Positions 54,553 to 63,230 of a stretch of DNA of 64,000 bases are shown here, one piece after another. The translations under genes and the position numbers were made by a program. Below the pieces are notes generated by a model. It was given only the letters and a program-made list of their open reading frames with translations, was not told the origin of the DNA and did not search any database. Numbering within the stretch: the first letter of the stretch is position 1; each line of letters opens with the position of its first letter. The DNA lies in NCBI GenBank assembly GCA_015680685.1, contig MNCI01003795.1, positions 112,679 to 176,678 of the forward strand. Reading direction: 5' to 3'. The DNA is from Gnetum montanum (Eukaryota; Streptophyta; Gnetopsida; Gnetales; Gnetaceae).

Positions 54553-55740
54553 TTACCATTCTCCTCTACGAAGAACTAGATCTTTGTTTATTTGCAATTT
54601 CTTTAAATCATCTTCAATCATTTTTTCACATGTCTTCTTTGGTCTTTCTTTTGGTGGCTTTTTTGGAACAATGAGATAGTAGCCTTTGTTTATAGGCTCA
54701 TTGTCTAATCTTCTTTGCACATGTCCAAACCATTTAAGCCTCCATTCTTGTAGCTTATCTGAAATAGAAGCCACTCCAAGTCTTCTTCTGATGTCTGTAT
54801 GATGTAGTTTATCTCTTCTAGTAACATTTAACATCCATTGAAGCATTTGTATTTTTGCCACATTGATTTGTTGATCATGCCTCTTTTGTACTACCTAACA
54901 TTCAGCACCATATAAGATAGTAGGCCTAATTGTTGCCTTGTAAAATTTCCCCTTTAATTTTATTGGTATTCTTTTATAATAGAGAACACTAGTAGCTTGT
55001 CTCCATTTTGACTATCTTACCTCAATTCTATGTCTAATATCTTTATCAATTTCACCATCTGATTGGAGGATTGTTCTTAGGTAGTGGAACTGTTTGCAGT
55101 GAGGGGCTTTCTTGCCTTGAATTGTCACTTCTATTTCACCACTGTTTATGCTATTATTAAAATTGCATTTCATATATTTTGGGCTACTTTTGCTAATTTT
55201 AAGCCTTTTGATTCTATAGCATATCTCTGCTTCTCTATTTTAGCAGCAGTATTTTCTTGAGCTATATCCACCAATGCAATATTATCTACAAATAGCATAC
55301 ACCAAGGGATTTCATCTTGTATTTCCTTTGTTACTTAATTTATAACAATGGCAAATAAGTATGGGCTAAGTGCAGACCCTTGATGTAGACCTATTGTGAA
55401 TGGAAAATCAGATGTTATTCTGCAAGTTGTTCTAATTTTAGTGGTAGCTCCTTCATACATGTCTTGAGTTACTTAAATATATTTATTTGGGATGTTTTTT
55501 CTCCAGAAAGCCTACCAAATAGTATCTCTAGGCACTCTGTTCTATGCTGTTTCCAAGTCAATGAAGATCATTTGGATATTTTTTCTGTCTTCTAAATTTT
55601 TCCATCAATTGTCATATCAAGAAAATAGTTTCCATGGTAGATCTCCCTAGCATAAATTCAAAATGAATTTTTGATATTGTTGATTCAAGTCTGAGATACT
55701 GGTCTATGACTCTCTCCCAAAGATTCATAGTAATAGATGC
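54553..55740 (-). pseudogene. RTE-type LINE reverse transcriptase (-)
   Basis: On the minus strand from 55740: LWERVIDQYLRLESTISKIH FEFMLGRSTMETIFLI.QLMEKF, then in other frames LHQGSALSPYLFAIVIN and IPWCMLFVDNIALVD (about 55370-55270), where the FADD site has become FVDN. About 55060-54900 has HYLRTILQSDGEIDKDIRHR and KLKGKFYKATIRPTILYGAE. 54861-54553 is intact: MLQWMLNVTRRDKLHHTDIR RRLGVASISDKLQEWRLKWF GHVQRR. Domain order is as in RTE. Broken and inactive. Confidence 0.82.
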
Positions 55741-56261
55741 TTTTGCAAAAATGTATGAAAAAAGAAGAATATCTTTATGTTGCTATTACTTCATTTGGAA
55801 CAAAGTGTTGGCAGAATTTGATAAGCATCTTGTAATGCCAAAGTCATTGCATAAAGGGTGGACATGCTACACTAATAAAATTTGAAGTGTTTTGCTTTGT
55901 ACGTGTGATTTTCAATACTTGCAAGAAGAAATTTGCTGAAATTTTATGGGTGTTGAAAGTAGACTAGAGAGCACCATTGTTGGTTATAAAAGATTGGAAA
56001 AGGAATACGAGATGCAGAACGGGATTCATGTGCCCAAGTCTTACATTAACAAAATTAAAATACTATAATTAAGATCTATTTTTTTGTTTAGTCTTTGAAA
56101 AAATTGAATTCTTATACAATAGCCCCTATAGATCATGTTCCTTGGCTGACCTCGATGATTCCAAGCAATTTATAGTTGTTCTCCAAAAATTTATCGTAAA
56201 TGAACTTTTGTTTTTAGTTTTTACCTGTTACAAAAACATTGAAAGCTGAAAAGAATATCAC
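55741..56261. other. No feature seen
   Basis: AT-rich intron 5 sequence with no coding motif recognised. Confidence 0.45.
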
Positions 56262-56345
56262 AAGGGGATCTGATCTCCTAACCTCAGTGATAGTAGCTTT
56301 TGGGTTTTGTCACTAAGCTATTGGCCAAAGCCCACTTGTTTTGTT
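56262..56345 (-). repeat. tRNA-derived SINE-like fragment (-)
   Basis: On the minus strand CCAATAGCTTAGTGACAAAA (A-box-like) is followed by GGTTAGGAGATCAGATCCCC (B-box-like). It lies about 35 bases from the acceptor of SHH exon 6. Confidence 0.5.
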
Positions 56346-56381
56346 AGCAACAGAGTGATTTTTCTATTTTGTCTTCTGCAG

Positions 56382-56433
56382 GTACGATGTTGCAGGATTT
56401 CTATCTTACAGATGTTTGCAGTTGGATGAGCCA
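56382..56433 (+). CDS. SHH: SHH exon 6 (residues 131-148)
   Basis: After CTGCAG one base completes Trp, then YDVAGFLSYRCLQLDEP, ending before GTAAGT, phase 0. W-YDVA.FL..R....(G/D)EP is the first conserved block of the SAWADEE domain. Y132 corresponds by spacing to the first aromatic-cage residue of Arabidopsis SHH1. Both splice sites are strong. Confidence 0.92.
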
Positions 56434-56507
56434 GTAAGTAGTGCTTATTTTTCAATACTTAAATTGAATTCTTTAACAGTCATAATCATCATTGCGCAGA
56501 TGCTTTA

Positions 56508-56760
56508 ACAATGAGGTATTAGCCTGTTGGTAAGAGTCTTGATTTTGGAAGCTCCATGTCATAAGTTCGATTCTGCTGGGCAATGCTGAGTTATAAAGGT
56601 CTGATTTGACCATGTCATGCAGTAATTTTTGTGTAAGTGTATTAAATTTACCTAAAGCCTTGGTTTCACATCACCATCATTTTGGTGGGTTTAGTGATAA
56701 GTGAGAATAGTAGTCTCAATAGGCTGTAGTGAGTCCTCATCTTCATCATCTTGGTGCCTT
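56508..56760 (+). repeat. tRNA-derived SINE-like element (+)
   Basis: AATGAGGTATTAGCCTGTTG (A-box-like) and, about 40 bases on, AAGTTCGATTCTGCTGGG (B-box-like) are followed by 'caatgctgag', as at 18250. The body continues to the 'catcatcttggtgcctttatccca' tail. It is the longest copy of the family in the window. Confidence 0.65.
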
Positions 56761-57257
56761 TATCCCATCTATGATAAGCTGATCCTAGATCCTAGATGCC
56801 ACAGTCTTGAATGTATAATTGTTACTGTGCCCCCAGTTAGTTGTAGGGAGTGAATTTTTCTAATGTATAGAAGTTTAGCTTTTTAGAGCTTCATTTGGAA
56901 TATTGATATGAAAGTATAGATTATTGCATACTTATGAAGATTAGATCAGATTGTAGGTGTTTTTTTTTTCATTCTTAAGATTTTGGATCGTGGATTGTGA
57001 TTTGGAATCATGATATTAAAAAATATTGTATTTCTAATCATTTTCAAAAGTACATGTAATTAAGAAGACAAAAAAAATTCAAAATCCATAAAAAATAATT
57101 TATTCAACTTTAAAATAAAAATTTGTAAATATATTAAGATAACAATATTGTATTAACCATGAACATTAACATAAGTTAATTGTTTATACTTGCCTATACA
57201 TTATAAAAAATTTCAAATGTAAGCTACACTGTAATATTTATTCATTGCCAACTAAAA
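56761..57257. other. No gene seen in this part of intron 6
   Basis: AT-rich; 'gattttggatcgtggattgtgatttggaatcatgat' at about 56982 echoes 'ggatcacaattgtttggatcatgatccagaatc' at 57698, hinting at a DNA element with loose inverted ends, but no clear terminal repeat or target duplication could be set. Confidence 0.35.
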
Positions 57258-57363
57258 CAAATGAGCTGAAGAATGTCTAAAATCTGCTACTAAAGTGATT
57301 CAAATGAGCTGAAGAATGTCTGAAATCTGCTACTAAAGTGATTCAGAATAAGTTGAAGAATGC
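57258..57363. repeat. 43-bp tandem repeat, about 2.4 copies
   Basis: 'caaatgagctgaagaatgtctaaaatctgctactaaagtgatt' at 57258 repeats at 57301 with one change; a third, partial copy ('cagaataagttgaagaatgc') starts at 57344. Confidence 0.9.
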
Positions 57364-57955
57364 ATTGTTGAGCTCTTGAAGAATATGCTGCTGAGCTCCA
57401 CAAGAGTGTATTGCTCCTTGCAGAAAAATGTGTGCTTAAAGTGTTGAATACTTTGAAACCATTGATGACACATATTCAGAATATTTTATGCTCATTCTTT
57501 TTTCTTTTATAGTTGTATTGAGTCACGAATTTTGTTATTGGGATAGTGTTTTAAAGTTTAATGTTAAAAAAGTGTAAACTTTTAATTGGTGTTTTAAAGA
57601 TTCTGAAATTGTCTGGAAGCACCTAGAATCATTAGAATCATCTGGAGTTGTTCAGAGTCGTGATTCCAAATTGGATTGCAATCCAGAATAGATCTGGATC
57701 ACAATTGTTTGGATCATGATCCAGAATCACCTAGATAACAAACTTGAACCATATTCATAAGTATGGATTGTTGCTATTCTATGATGGCTACATGATTGGA
57801 CCCTTTCAGAAAATGACAATGAATTTCATAGGAGTAGCAAATGCTAATTATGAAATTGAAACTGGAAGATTTACTTACATCCACTGAGACCCTAGTGGAC
57901 CCTTTAGATCTATCAGACCAGTTTTAGATTTCCTTCTATAGAATTTTTTTTAAAT
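57364..57955. other. No feature seen
   Basis: AT-rich intron 6 sequence; 'gaatcat' and 'ggatca' words are over-represented at 57600-57730. Confidence 0.4.
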
Positions 57956-58050
57956 CCTTAATGTTGTGTTGCCCATTGGAATTAAACTTGTGACCTGTGG
58001 CTATCAAGCTATGACTCTTCCCTCTAAGTTAATACCTCATGGTCATGTAG
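57956..58050 (-). repeat. tRNA-derived SINE-like fragment (-)
   Basis: On the minus strand CATGAGGTATTAACTTAGAG (A-box-like), then CACAAGTTTAATTCCAATGG (B-box-like) and 'gcaacac'. Same family as 56508-56760 and 16850-16993. Confidence 0.6.
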
Positions 58051-58374
58051 CTTGAGTTCTAGAGATGAATCACTTATACATTCTTCTATTGTAATTTTGG
58101 CTGAGAGGTCAGCTAATCATAATCCTATACCACTAAATTATATTTAGTCCATAATGCATTATATGTCCTATTCTTGTAATACAAAATTTTATTTTGTCTA
58201 TAACACTCTACAGGGCTAGTAATGTAATGCTAAATAATATTTTCCAAAATCTTTATCCTATTTGATACACAAATTTTTAGGACTCAATCTTATAATTTGA
58301 TTTTTTTGAAAGGGAAAAGATTCTCTAGGCCAAATTATAGACGTATTTTTGTTTGTTGTTTTTCCTATTTTCAG

Positions 58375-58518
58375 GAAGTTTTAGTTCGATTTGCTGGCTT
58401 TGGGCCTGAGGAAGATGAATGGGTCAATGTGAAAAGATCTGTGAGGCGTCGTTCACTTCCATGTGAAATTATGGAGTGCATAGCTGTTTTGCCAGGAGAT
58501 CTTATTCTTTGCTTCCAG
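58375..58518 (+). CDS. SHH: SHH exon 7 (residues 149-196), SAWADEE core
   Basis: After [41 protein letters not shown] and [13 protein letters not shown], ending before GTATGT, phase 0. V.VRFAGFG.EEDEW(V/I)NV and RSLPCE..EC...LPGDL(I/V)LCFQ are the hallmark of the SAWADEE domain. F154 and F157 match the spacing of the H3K9me-binding cage, and C183 is a probable zinc ligand. The domain name motif region is complete, with no gap or stop. Confidence 0.95.
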
Positions 58519-58664
58519 GTATGTAGAATTGTAACGAATTTTCTTTCCATACTTTTTTCAACTTTGAATATGTGTTACACTCTTTCCATTAGGCGGTGGA
58601 TTAAAACTATAATGCATATGCAATCGATTCTCTGATTGGGTGATTTGCTTGTGCTGTGTCTTAG

Positions 58665-58784
58665 GAAGGAAAAGAACAAGCACTTTATTATGATGCCCAT
58701 ATATTGGATGTTCAAAGAAATCGGCATGATATACGGGGTTGTAGGTGTCGGTTTTTGGTTCGATATGACCACGATAAAACAGAG
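58665..58784 (+). CDS. SHH: SHH exon 8 (residues 197-236), SAWADEE C-terminal part
   Basis: After [26 protein letters not shown] then [20 protein letters not shown], ending before GTTTGG, phase 0. EG.EQALY(Y/F)DAH(V/I)L.. .[16 protein letters not shown] is near-invariant in SHH proteins. H217, C222 and C224 are likely zinc ligands. Intron 7 before it is only 146 bp. The donor GTTTGG is weaker than the others. Confidence 0.94.
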
Positions 58785-58840
58785 GTTTGGACTTAAATAT
58801 TAGCTTTTCAGATTTACATGCTTAGGATGGTTCTATATTT

Positions 58841-59020
58841 ATAAATATATATCCTGTAAGGTAAATCGCAATTAACTACCAAATTCTACTATAAATCTGG
58901 TGTCTTGAACTGACCACATTGCAAATTCTCATAAATCTATATCCTGTAATGTAAAACCCATTGTGCCACTAAAATCTACTATAAACCTAGCACCGTGAAC
59001 TGACAACATTGCAAATTAGA
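58841..59020. repeat. 90-bp tandem duplication just after SHH exon 8
   Basis: 'ataaat.tatatcctgtaa.gtaaa...gaactgac.acattgcaaatt' at 58841-58930 recurs at 58931-59020 with roughly 15 differences, so it is an older duplication. Confidence 0.85.
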
Positions 59021-60549
59021 TACGTGCAGATTCTACTTTCTGGTTGCAACTTCTACTTGTGCTTATTGGAAATGAATGTTGGGAGCATTAAGAGTCGACT
59101 GTCAGATGTCGCCTAAAATAAGTTTTGTTTCTAATTTTATCAATGTATAGTACATTTAAGCTTATGAATAAATTGGGGGGATGCGGAAATTTGAGAATTT
59201 AAATAGCATATCCAAATTACAGTGCTGCAGACGTATGTTCCTGTTCTTTTGAACATACTAGCGTATCGAAATTGTGAATGTTTTCTGGAGAACCTTGATG
59301 TCTCTAAGTTGACCTTAATGTTATAGCACAATTGAATGAATTTCCCAAATGGATTTTTCCTTCTCTAAAGAAAAGAGTGCACAAAGAGGCTTCCATATGC
59401 TACTTTGTCAGCAATAATTCATTCAAACTTTCCATGATAGAGCATCTAAAATGCACGCTTTTTGAGAAGAGTGTATAAGGTTAGCAAAGTTCTGAACTTA
59501 GGCTTGAGCCTTTTCGAGTCCATAGGCCTGCCAAAAGAGATATCCCTTCGAGAGATCAACTCTAGTTTCAAGAGGCTCTTTAGGACCCTTCATCTGGGCA
59601 AGAACACTAGGGGAACATGACTGTTCTTCCTAGTTACCGAGGCTGATTGAAGTCCTCCAAAGGGAGATTGTGTGTGGTCAAATTCTATTACGACGTCATC
59701 AGTATTTAAGGAACTGCCCTAACTGGTTACGGTAGGGACCACTGGCTGGACTTGGCCATTTGTTTGTGTACATTTTACATCACTTTGCCATGTTAAGGTT
59801 TAGTGTATTTATAGCAAGGTTAACATTTATAAAAATTTTTTATATTCACTTTCACTGTGAACAATTGTATCACTGTTAATGTATGAGGTGGTTTTACTAT
59901 GACGGTGTTGTGTTTATACATAGTGGTAACTACAAGTAATTAATTTAGTTAGCTATGAAAAGACATCGTTTCACCAAAGGTTGTGACTATTCTCAGAAAC
60001 ATGTAAAACATTGAGAAGTCATTTTTTACGTAGAGTAAAACTTGTAGTAAAAACATTCTAGTCTGTAGTGATAAAAGAGAATGTTTTTAGATGTGGTATG
60101 TCACAGTTCCAACTTAATAAATCAAAGTGACATAAAAATTGAGTTGATGGAACTACGTTACTCACCACATGGTGTACATGCTTACATCACCTACATTACA
60201 AGTTATGTTATGTCATATTGATGCTTTACAACTTTAATTTAGTATTAGTCATTAAGTGTTGATCTGTGTTTCTTTGGGCCTTGTAACTGGTTATTTAAAA
60301 GTTGAGTTTTTTTTTTTTTCACTTTGGGATAGACTTTTTTATCGGTTGCTAATTCAGTGTGACTTTTTAAGCTGACTTTTTGAAAATGTACCGTAGTTGA
60401 ATTTTTCAAAAAGGTTGCAAAAAATAGCAACCTTTTCAAAAAATTTTTCAAATATAAAAAATATTTATAACTTATTTTAATTGAAAAAATTTGAAATCAA
60501 ACTTTTTCAATCTTAATTATAGTTAAAATTTTTTATAAAAATTAATTAA
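59021..60549. other. SHH intron 8, no gene seen
   Basis: AT-rich. 59480-59760 is less AT-rich ('gagtccataggcctgcc', 'gttaccgaggctgattg') and could be a relic of an element, but shows no motif. Confidence 0.4.
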
Positions 60550-60745
60550 CAAGCTTCCTCTTCTACTCCCAAGCTTCAAAGGGCTTATAATGTACAAATT
60601 AATGATGAGGATGATTTTATAGCTAATCATGTAGAAGATGATGACCTTGATAGTGGGAATGATAGTGATGATGATTACATTCCTAATGTGGATGTAGATT
60701 CTGTGGCTAAAGGAGTTAATGTATCTTTTGATGTAAATTTATAAA
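60550..60745 (+). pseudogene. Acidic ORF remnant in intron 8
   Basis: A + frame reads PSSTPKLQRAYNVQINDEDD then FIANHVEDDDLDSGNDSDDD YIPNVDVDSVAKGVNVSFDV and stops. It has no start codon of its own. Very acidic segments like this occur in transposase-linked and gag-like proteins, yet no family can be named. It lies within a region of poly(A/T) flanks. Confidence 0.3.
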
Positions 60746-61804
60746 AAGAGCTTTTTATAACAATGAAATATTTAGAAATGGAGTAATATGTATAGACATT
60801 TGAGGCTATGAGAGTAGATGCTGGAAAAATAATTCAAGAAGCTCCCTTTTTATTGAAAGAAATGGAAGCGGTTTAAAAAAAAAAAACGATGAAGCTACAC
60901 CGAACATATTAACAAGCACGTGATTCATAGTTATTTTTGTTGCTTTATGTTCAATATATTACGAACATTTTGCACTTAGACATTAATGAAACCTGCTTTA
61001 TATTTTTAAGACTTTGTTTGATTATGATTTTGTAAATAAATACAACTTAATATTATTTAAGCTTATAGTAATATAGTTTATAACTTTATATATTGATTGT
61101 GTTCTTTGTTAATATGTTTTTAAGTTTCCATGTCTTTAATAATCTTGTCTATGTTTATAATGCATATTTATATGCTGTTAAACATGAAACCTCCAAATTG
61201 TTTTCCTTTTTAAACAGGTCAACTTTTTTTTTCAGACTTTTAAAATTTTGGTTGTTTTGCCAATTTTTTAATGATTGCTTGTAACTTTTGAGTTACTAAA
61301 TTCTAACATGGTATTGGAGCTTCAGATAGATTTAACATTGGATATATACACCATGTCACGATGGCTATAATAAATAGTGATGACACTCTGAAACTCAGTG
61401 GGTGCATTTAATGCACTGAAAATTATAAAAATGGGAATTACAGTTTATTTTCACGTTTCATTTGCACTGCTTGAAATGTAGCAAACTGAGTCTTAAGCGT
61501 GATATTGCAATTTCTAGTTGCAATCTCGTCTTATGCAAACATTTTATTACATCTTTGCATCATATTCAAGTTTAGGTACACATGTATTTCATAAAAATGT
61601 TTATTTGCACTGTCAATTATTATTTCTGTTTAACCCTTATTCACACACTGTTTCTTGATGATTTTGTTAATTAAAGTTTGATTTATTAAAAGTTGTAATT
61701 AATCTTGCACGTCATTCTCAAGTACTTTTTTGATTAATAACTAGTTGTTTTCTTAAAAATCTAGCTATTGCAGTTGAATTGTGTTGCGCTAGTTTTCAAA
61801 GCAG
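60746..61804. other. End of intron 8, no gene seen
   Basis: AT-rich sequence with an A run at about 60875-60886. Possible acceptors for exon 9 lie at 61790 (CTAG) and 61804 (AAGCAG). Confidence 0.45.
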
Positions 61805-61930
61805 CTGTTTGTTAAAATGGTTAGGTGCACTCTAAGGAAGGAACCATCACAGTCTAGGAAAAGGAAGAATGCAGTTGGAGAGGAGATCTCATCATCTGAA
61901 AGGACTCTGTCTCCACTTCCTGCTCAGTAG
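61805..61930 (+). CDS. SHH: SHH exon 9, proposed last coding exon (residues 237-277)
   Basis: From the acceptor AAGCAG (61804) phase 0 gives LFVKMVRCTLRKEPSQSRKR, KNAVGEEISSSERTLSPLPA, Q and stop TAG at 61928-61930. In the family the SAWADEE domain is followed at once by (E)(L/I)VPLR..CRRP, and V..(M)VRCTLRKEP plausibly is the counterpart; the rest is a basic, Ser-rich tail. A donor-like CA|GTAGGT overlaps the stop, so a further exon is possible. Less certain than the other exons because similarity is short and the acceptor choice is based on frame. Confidence 0.62.
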   Translation: MFVKMVRCTLRKEPSQSRKRKNAVGEEISSSERTLSPLPAQ

Positions 61931-62159
61931 GTTTTTGTTTCTTCCTGTCTTAACCATGGCATTGTAGCTTCATGGGGTGGTTTGTCCTCTGCTATGGTGA
62001 AGGACACTGAAGAAAACAAAGTTGCATTTAGCTCTTACGGTTCACTGTGACGTAGTTGCAAATATAAATCATGGAGCTTTGTTTTACAGCTCAATAAATA
62101 GGATTACTTAAAAAAGTTGGCTCCTAAAGCCAGCATCTAGTTATGCCAGTATAATCCTT
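61931..62159 (+). other. Probable SHH 3' UTR
   Basis: Follows the proposed stop. AATAAA at about 62094 ('agctcaataaatagg') could be a polyadenylation signal. Confidence 0.4.
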
Positions 62160-63230
62160 TTTTGGTAAACAAGCTGGCGAGGAAAGACAAATTCACTGCA
62201 GTTTTAGAGAAGTCTATGTTGGAACCTTTCATGTGGTTCACGTCAGTTGAACATAAAGCACTAGTGGAGAGTGCGATATGCACATATAATGACGGCTGGT
62301 TCATTTTCCGGTTTGCAAAGATATGGCATTTCACATTATTGCAGAAAAGACTTTTGTGGTTTTGCTTCTAAGTAGTAAAATTTGAGTTAGCGATTAAAGA
62401 GGATTTATACCCCAAGAACTTCTTTGTGGGAGAAATCTGCAACATCCCTCATAAGGAGAGTCAACTTGGAGTCCCTGAAGCAACCTTAGGCCTTGTGGAG
62501 ATATTCTACTGTAGGATCTTCGTCAGGGATAGAAACAATGCTGTTGGTGAATGCTTAATTTATTGTATGCAACTATGAAGGAGTGTTTTACCATAGACTA
62601 GATCTTTCTGTTGAAGGTGGAGTTCTGCAACAACATGTTAGGTTACTATTACTCCATAATCCTCACTCCTACGGATACTTGCTGCTCACATTTGTCAAGT
62701 ATTTTAAGGACTACAATGTGGGTGAGGTCCACAGTGAAAAATAAAGATGGTGACCTGATCAAGAAACTATTATTTATTAAAGCATTTGAAAAAGTAGGCT
62801 GTACCATTACTGAAGTTTTAGAAATAAAATAGTAAGGGAAGATGCAAGTAGAGGGGTGGCTAACTCCATGTGATGACCACCTGACACTGCATATGGTGAA
62901 GTTGATTCAAAAATAACGTAGTATATTTTGAAGTTACCATTTTATTCTTCAAGTCCAACATTGATACGTCTCTGATCACAGAGTTTTTGTATTATCCATC
63001 AAAGTGGGCAAATCTGGAAGAGGTTAGTGTAAAAGATTTTGAGAACACCATCAAAACAAAGGTCATGAACTATATTTTGAACCTGGCAAGAATCAACCTA
63101 GTGGTGACTATTGATTTTCTCTTTGAATATATGGCTTCATATTATACCGTGGTGGGTTATTTATTCAAGGTGAAGGCCTTAGATTCTGATAGGTAGAAAT
63201 AAAGTAATGTTCTCACTGATGCTCTGGCAA
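62160..63230 (+). pseudogene. Unrecognised decayed coding region, copy 1 of a direct repeat
   Basis: 62162-62371 reads NKLARKDKFTAVLEKSMLEP and IWHFTLLQKRL. About 62385-62580 reads AIKEDLYPKNFFVGEICNIP HKESQLGVPEATLGLVEIFY CRIFVRDRNNAVGECLIYC. About 62600-62720 reads LQQHVRLLLLHNPHSYGYLL and TFVKYFKDYNVGEVH. Frames shift and stop often. The stretch 62608-63025 is repeated at 63594-63998. This looks like a retroelement or amplified gene of a family I do not know; no RT, integrase, transposase or zinc-knuckle motif is seen. Confidence 0.4.

Larger units (their letters stand above)
17953..61930 (+). other. SHH: Whole-gene span: SAWADEE homeodomain homolog (SHH), nine coding exons
   Basis: Exons at 17953-18006, 20697-20782, 20880-20925, 21023-21164, 46732-46795, 56382-56433, 58375-58518, 58665-58784 and 61805-61930 add up to 834 coding bases (277 residues plus stop), with matching phases at all eight junctions. 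Residues 1-75 form a homeodomain with the third-helix motif WNWFQNRRHAQR (64-75). Residues 76-120 are a Ser/Thr-rich linker, and residues from about 122 to 240 are a SAWADEE domain. Y132, F154 and F157 have the spacing of the aromatic cage (Y140, F162, F165) that reads H3K9 methylation in Arabidopsis SHH1. C183, H217, C222 and C224 are the likely zinc ligands. By analogy the protein acts in the nucleus, linking H3K9-methylated chromatin to Pol IV and RNA-directed DNA methylation. Whether it is the SHH1 or SHH2 orthologue cannot be told here. Confidence 0.88.

Noticed and set aside
56954-57733. hAT-like DNA element with TAGGTG / CACCTA ends
   Set aside because: The ends match for only six bases, no 8-bp target duplication is present and no transposase is seen; the 'ggatca' words may be chance.
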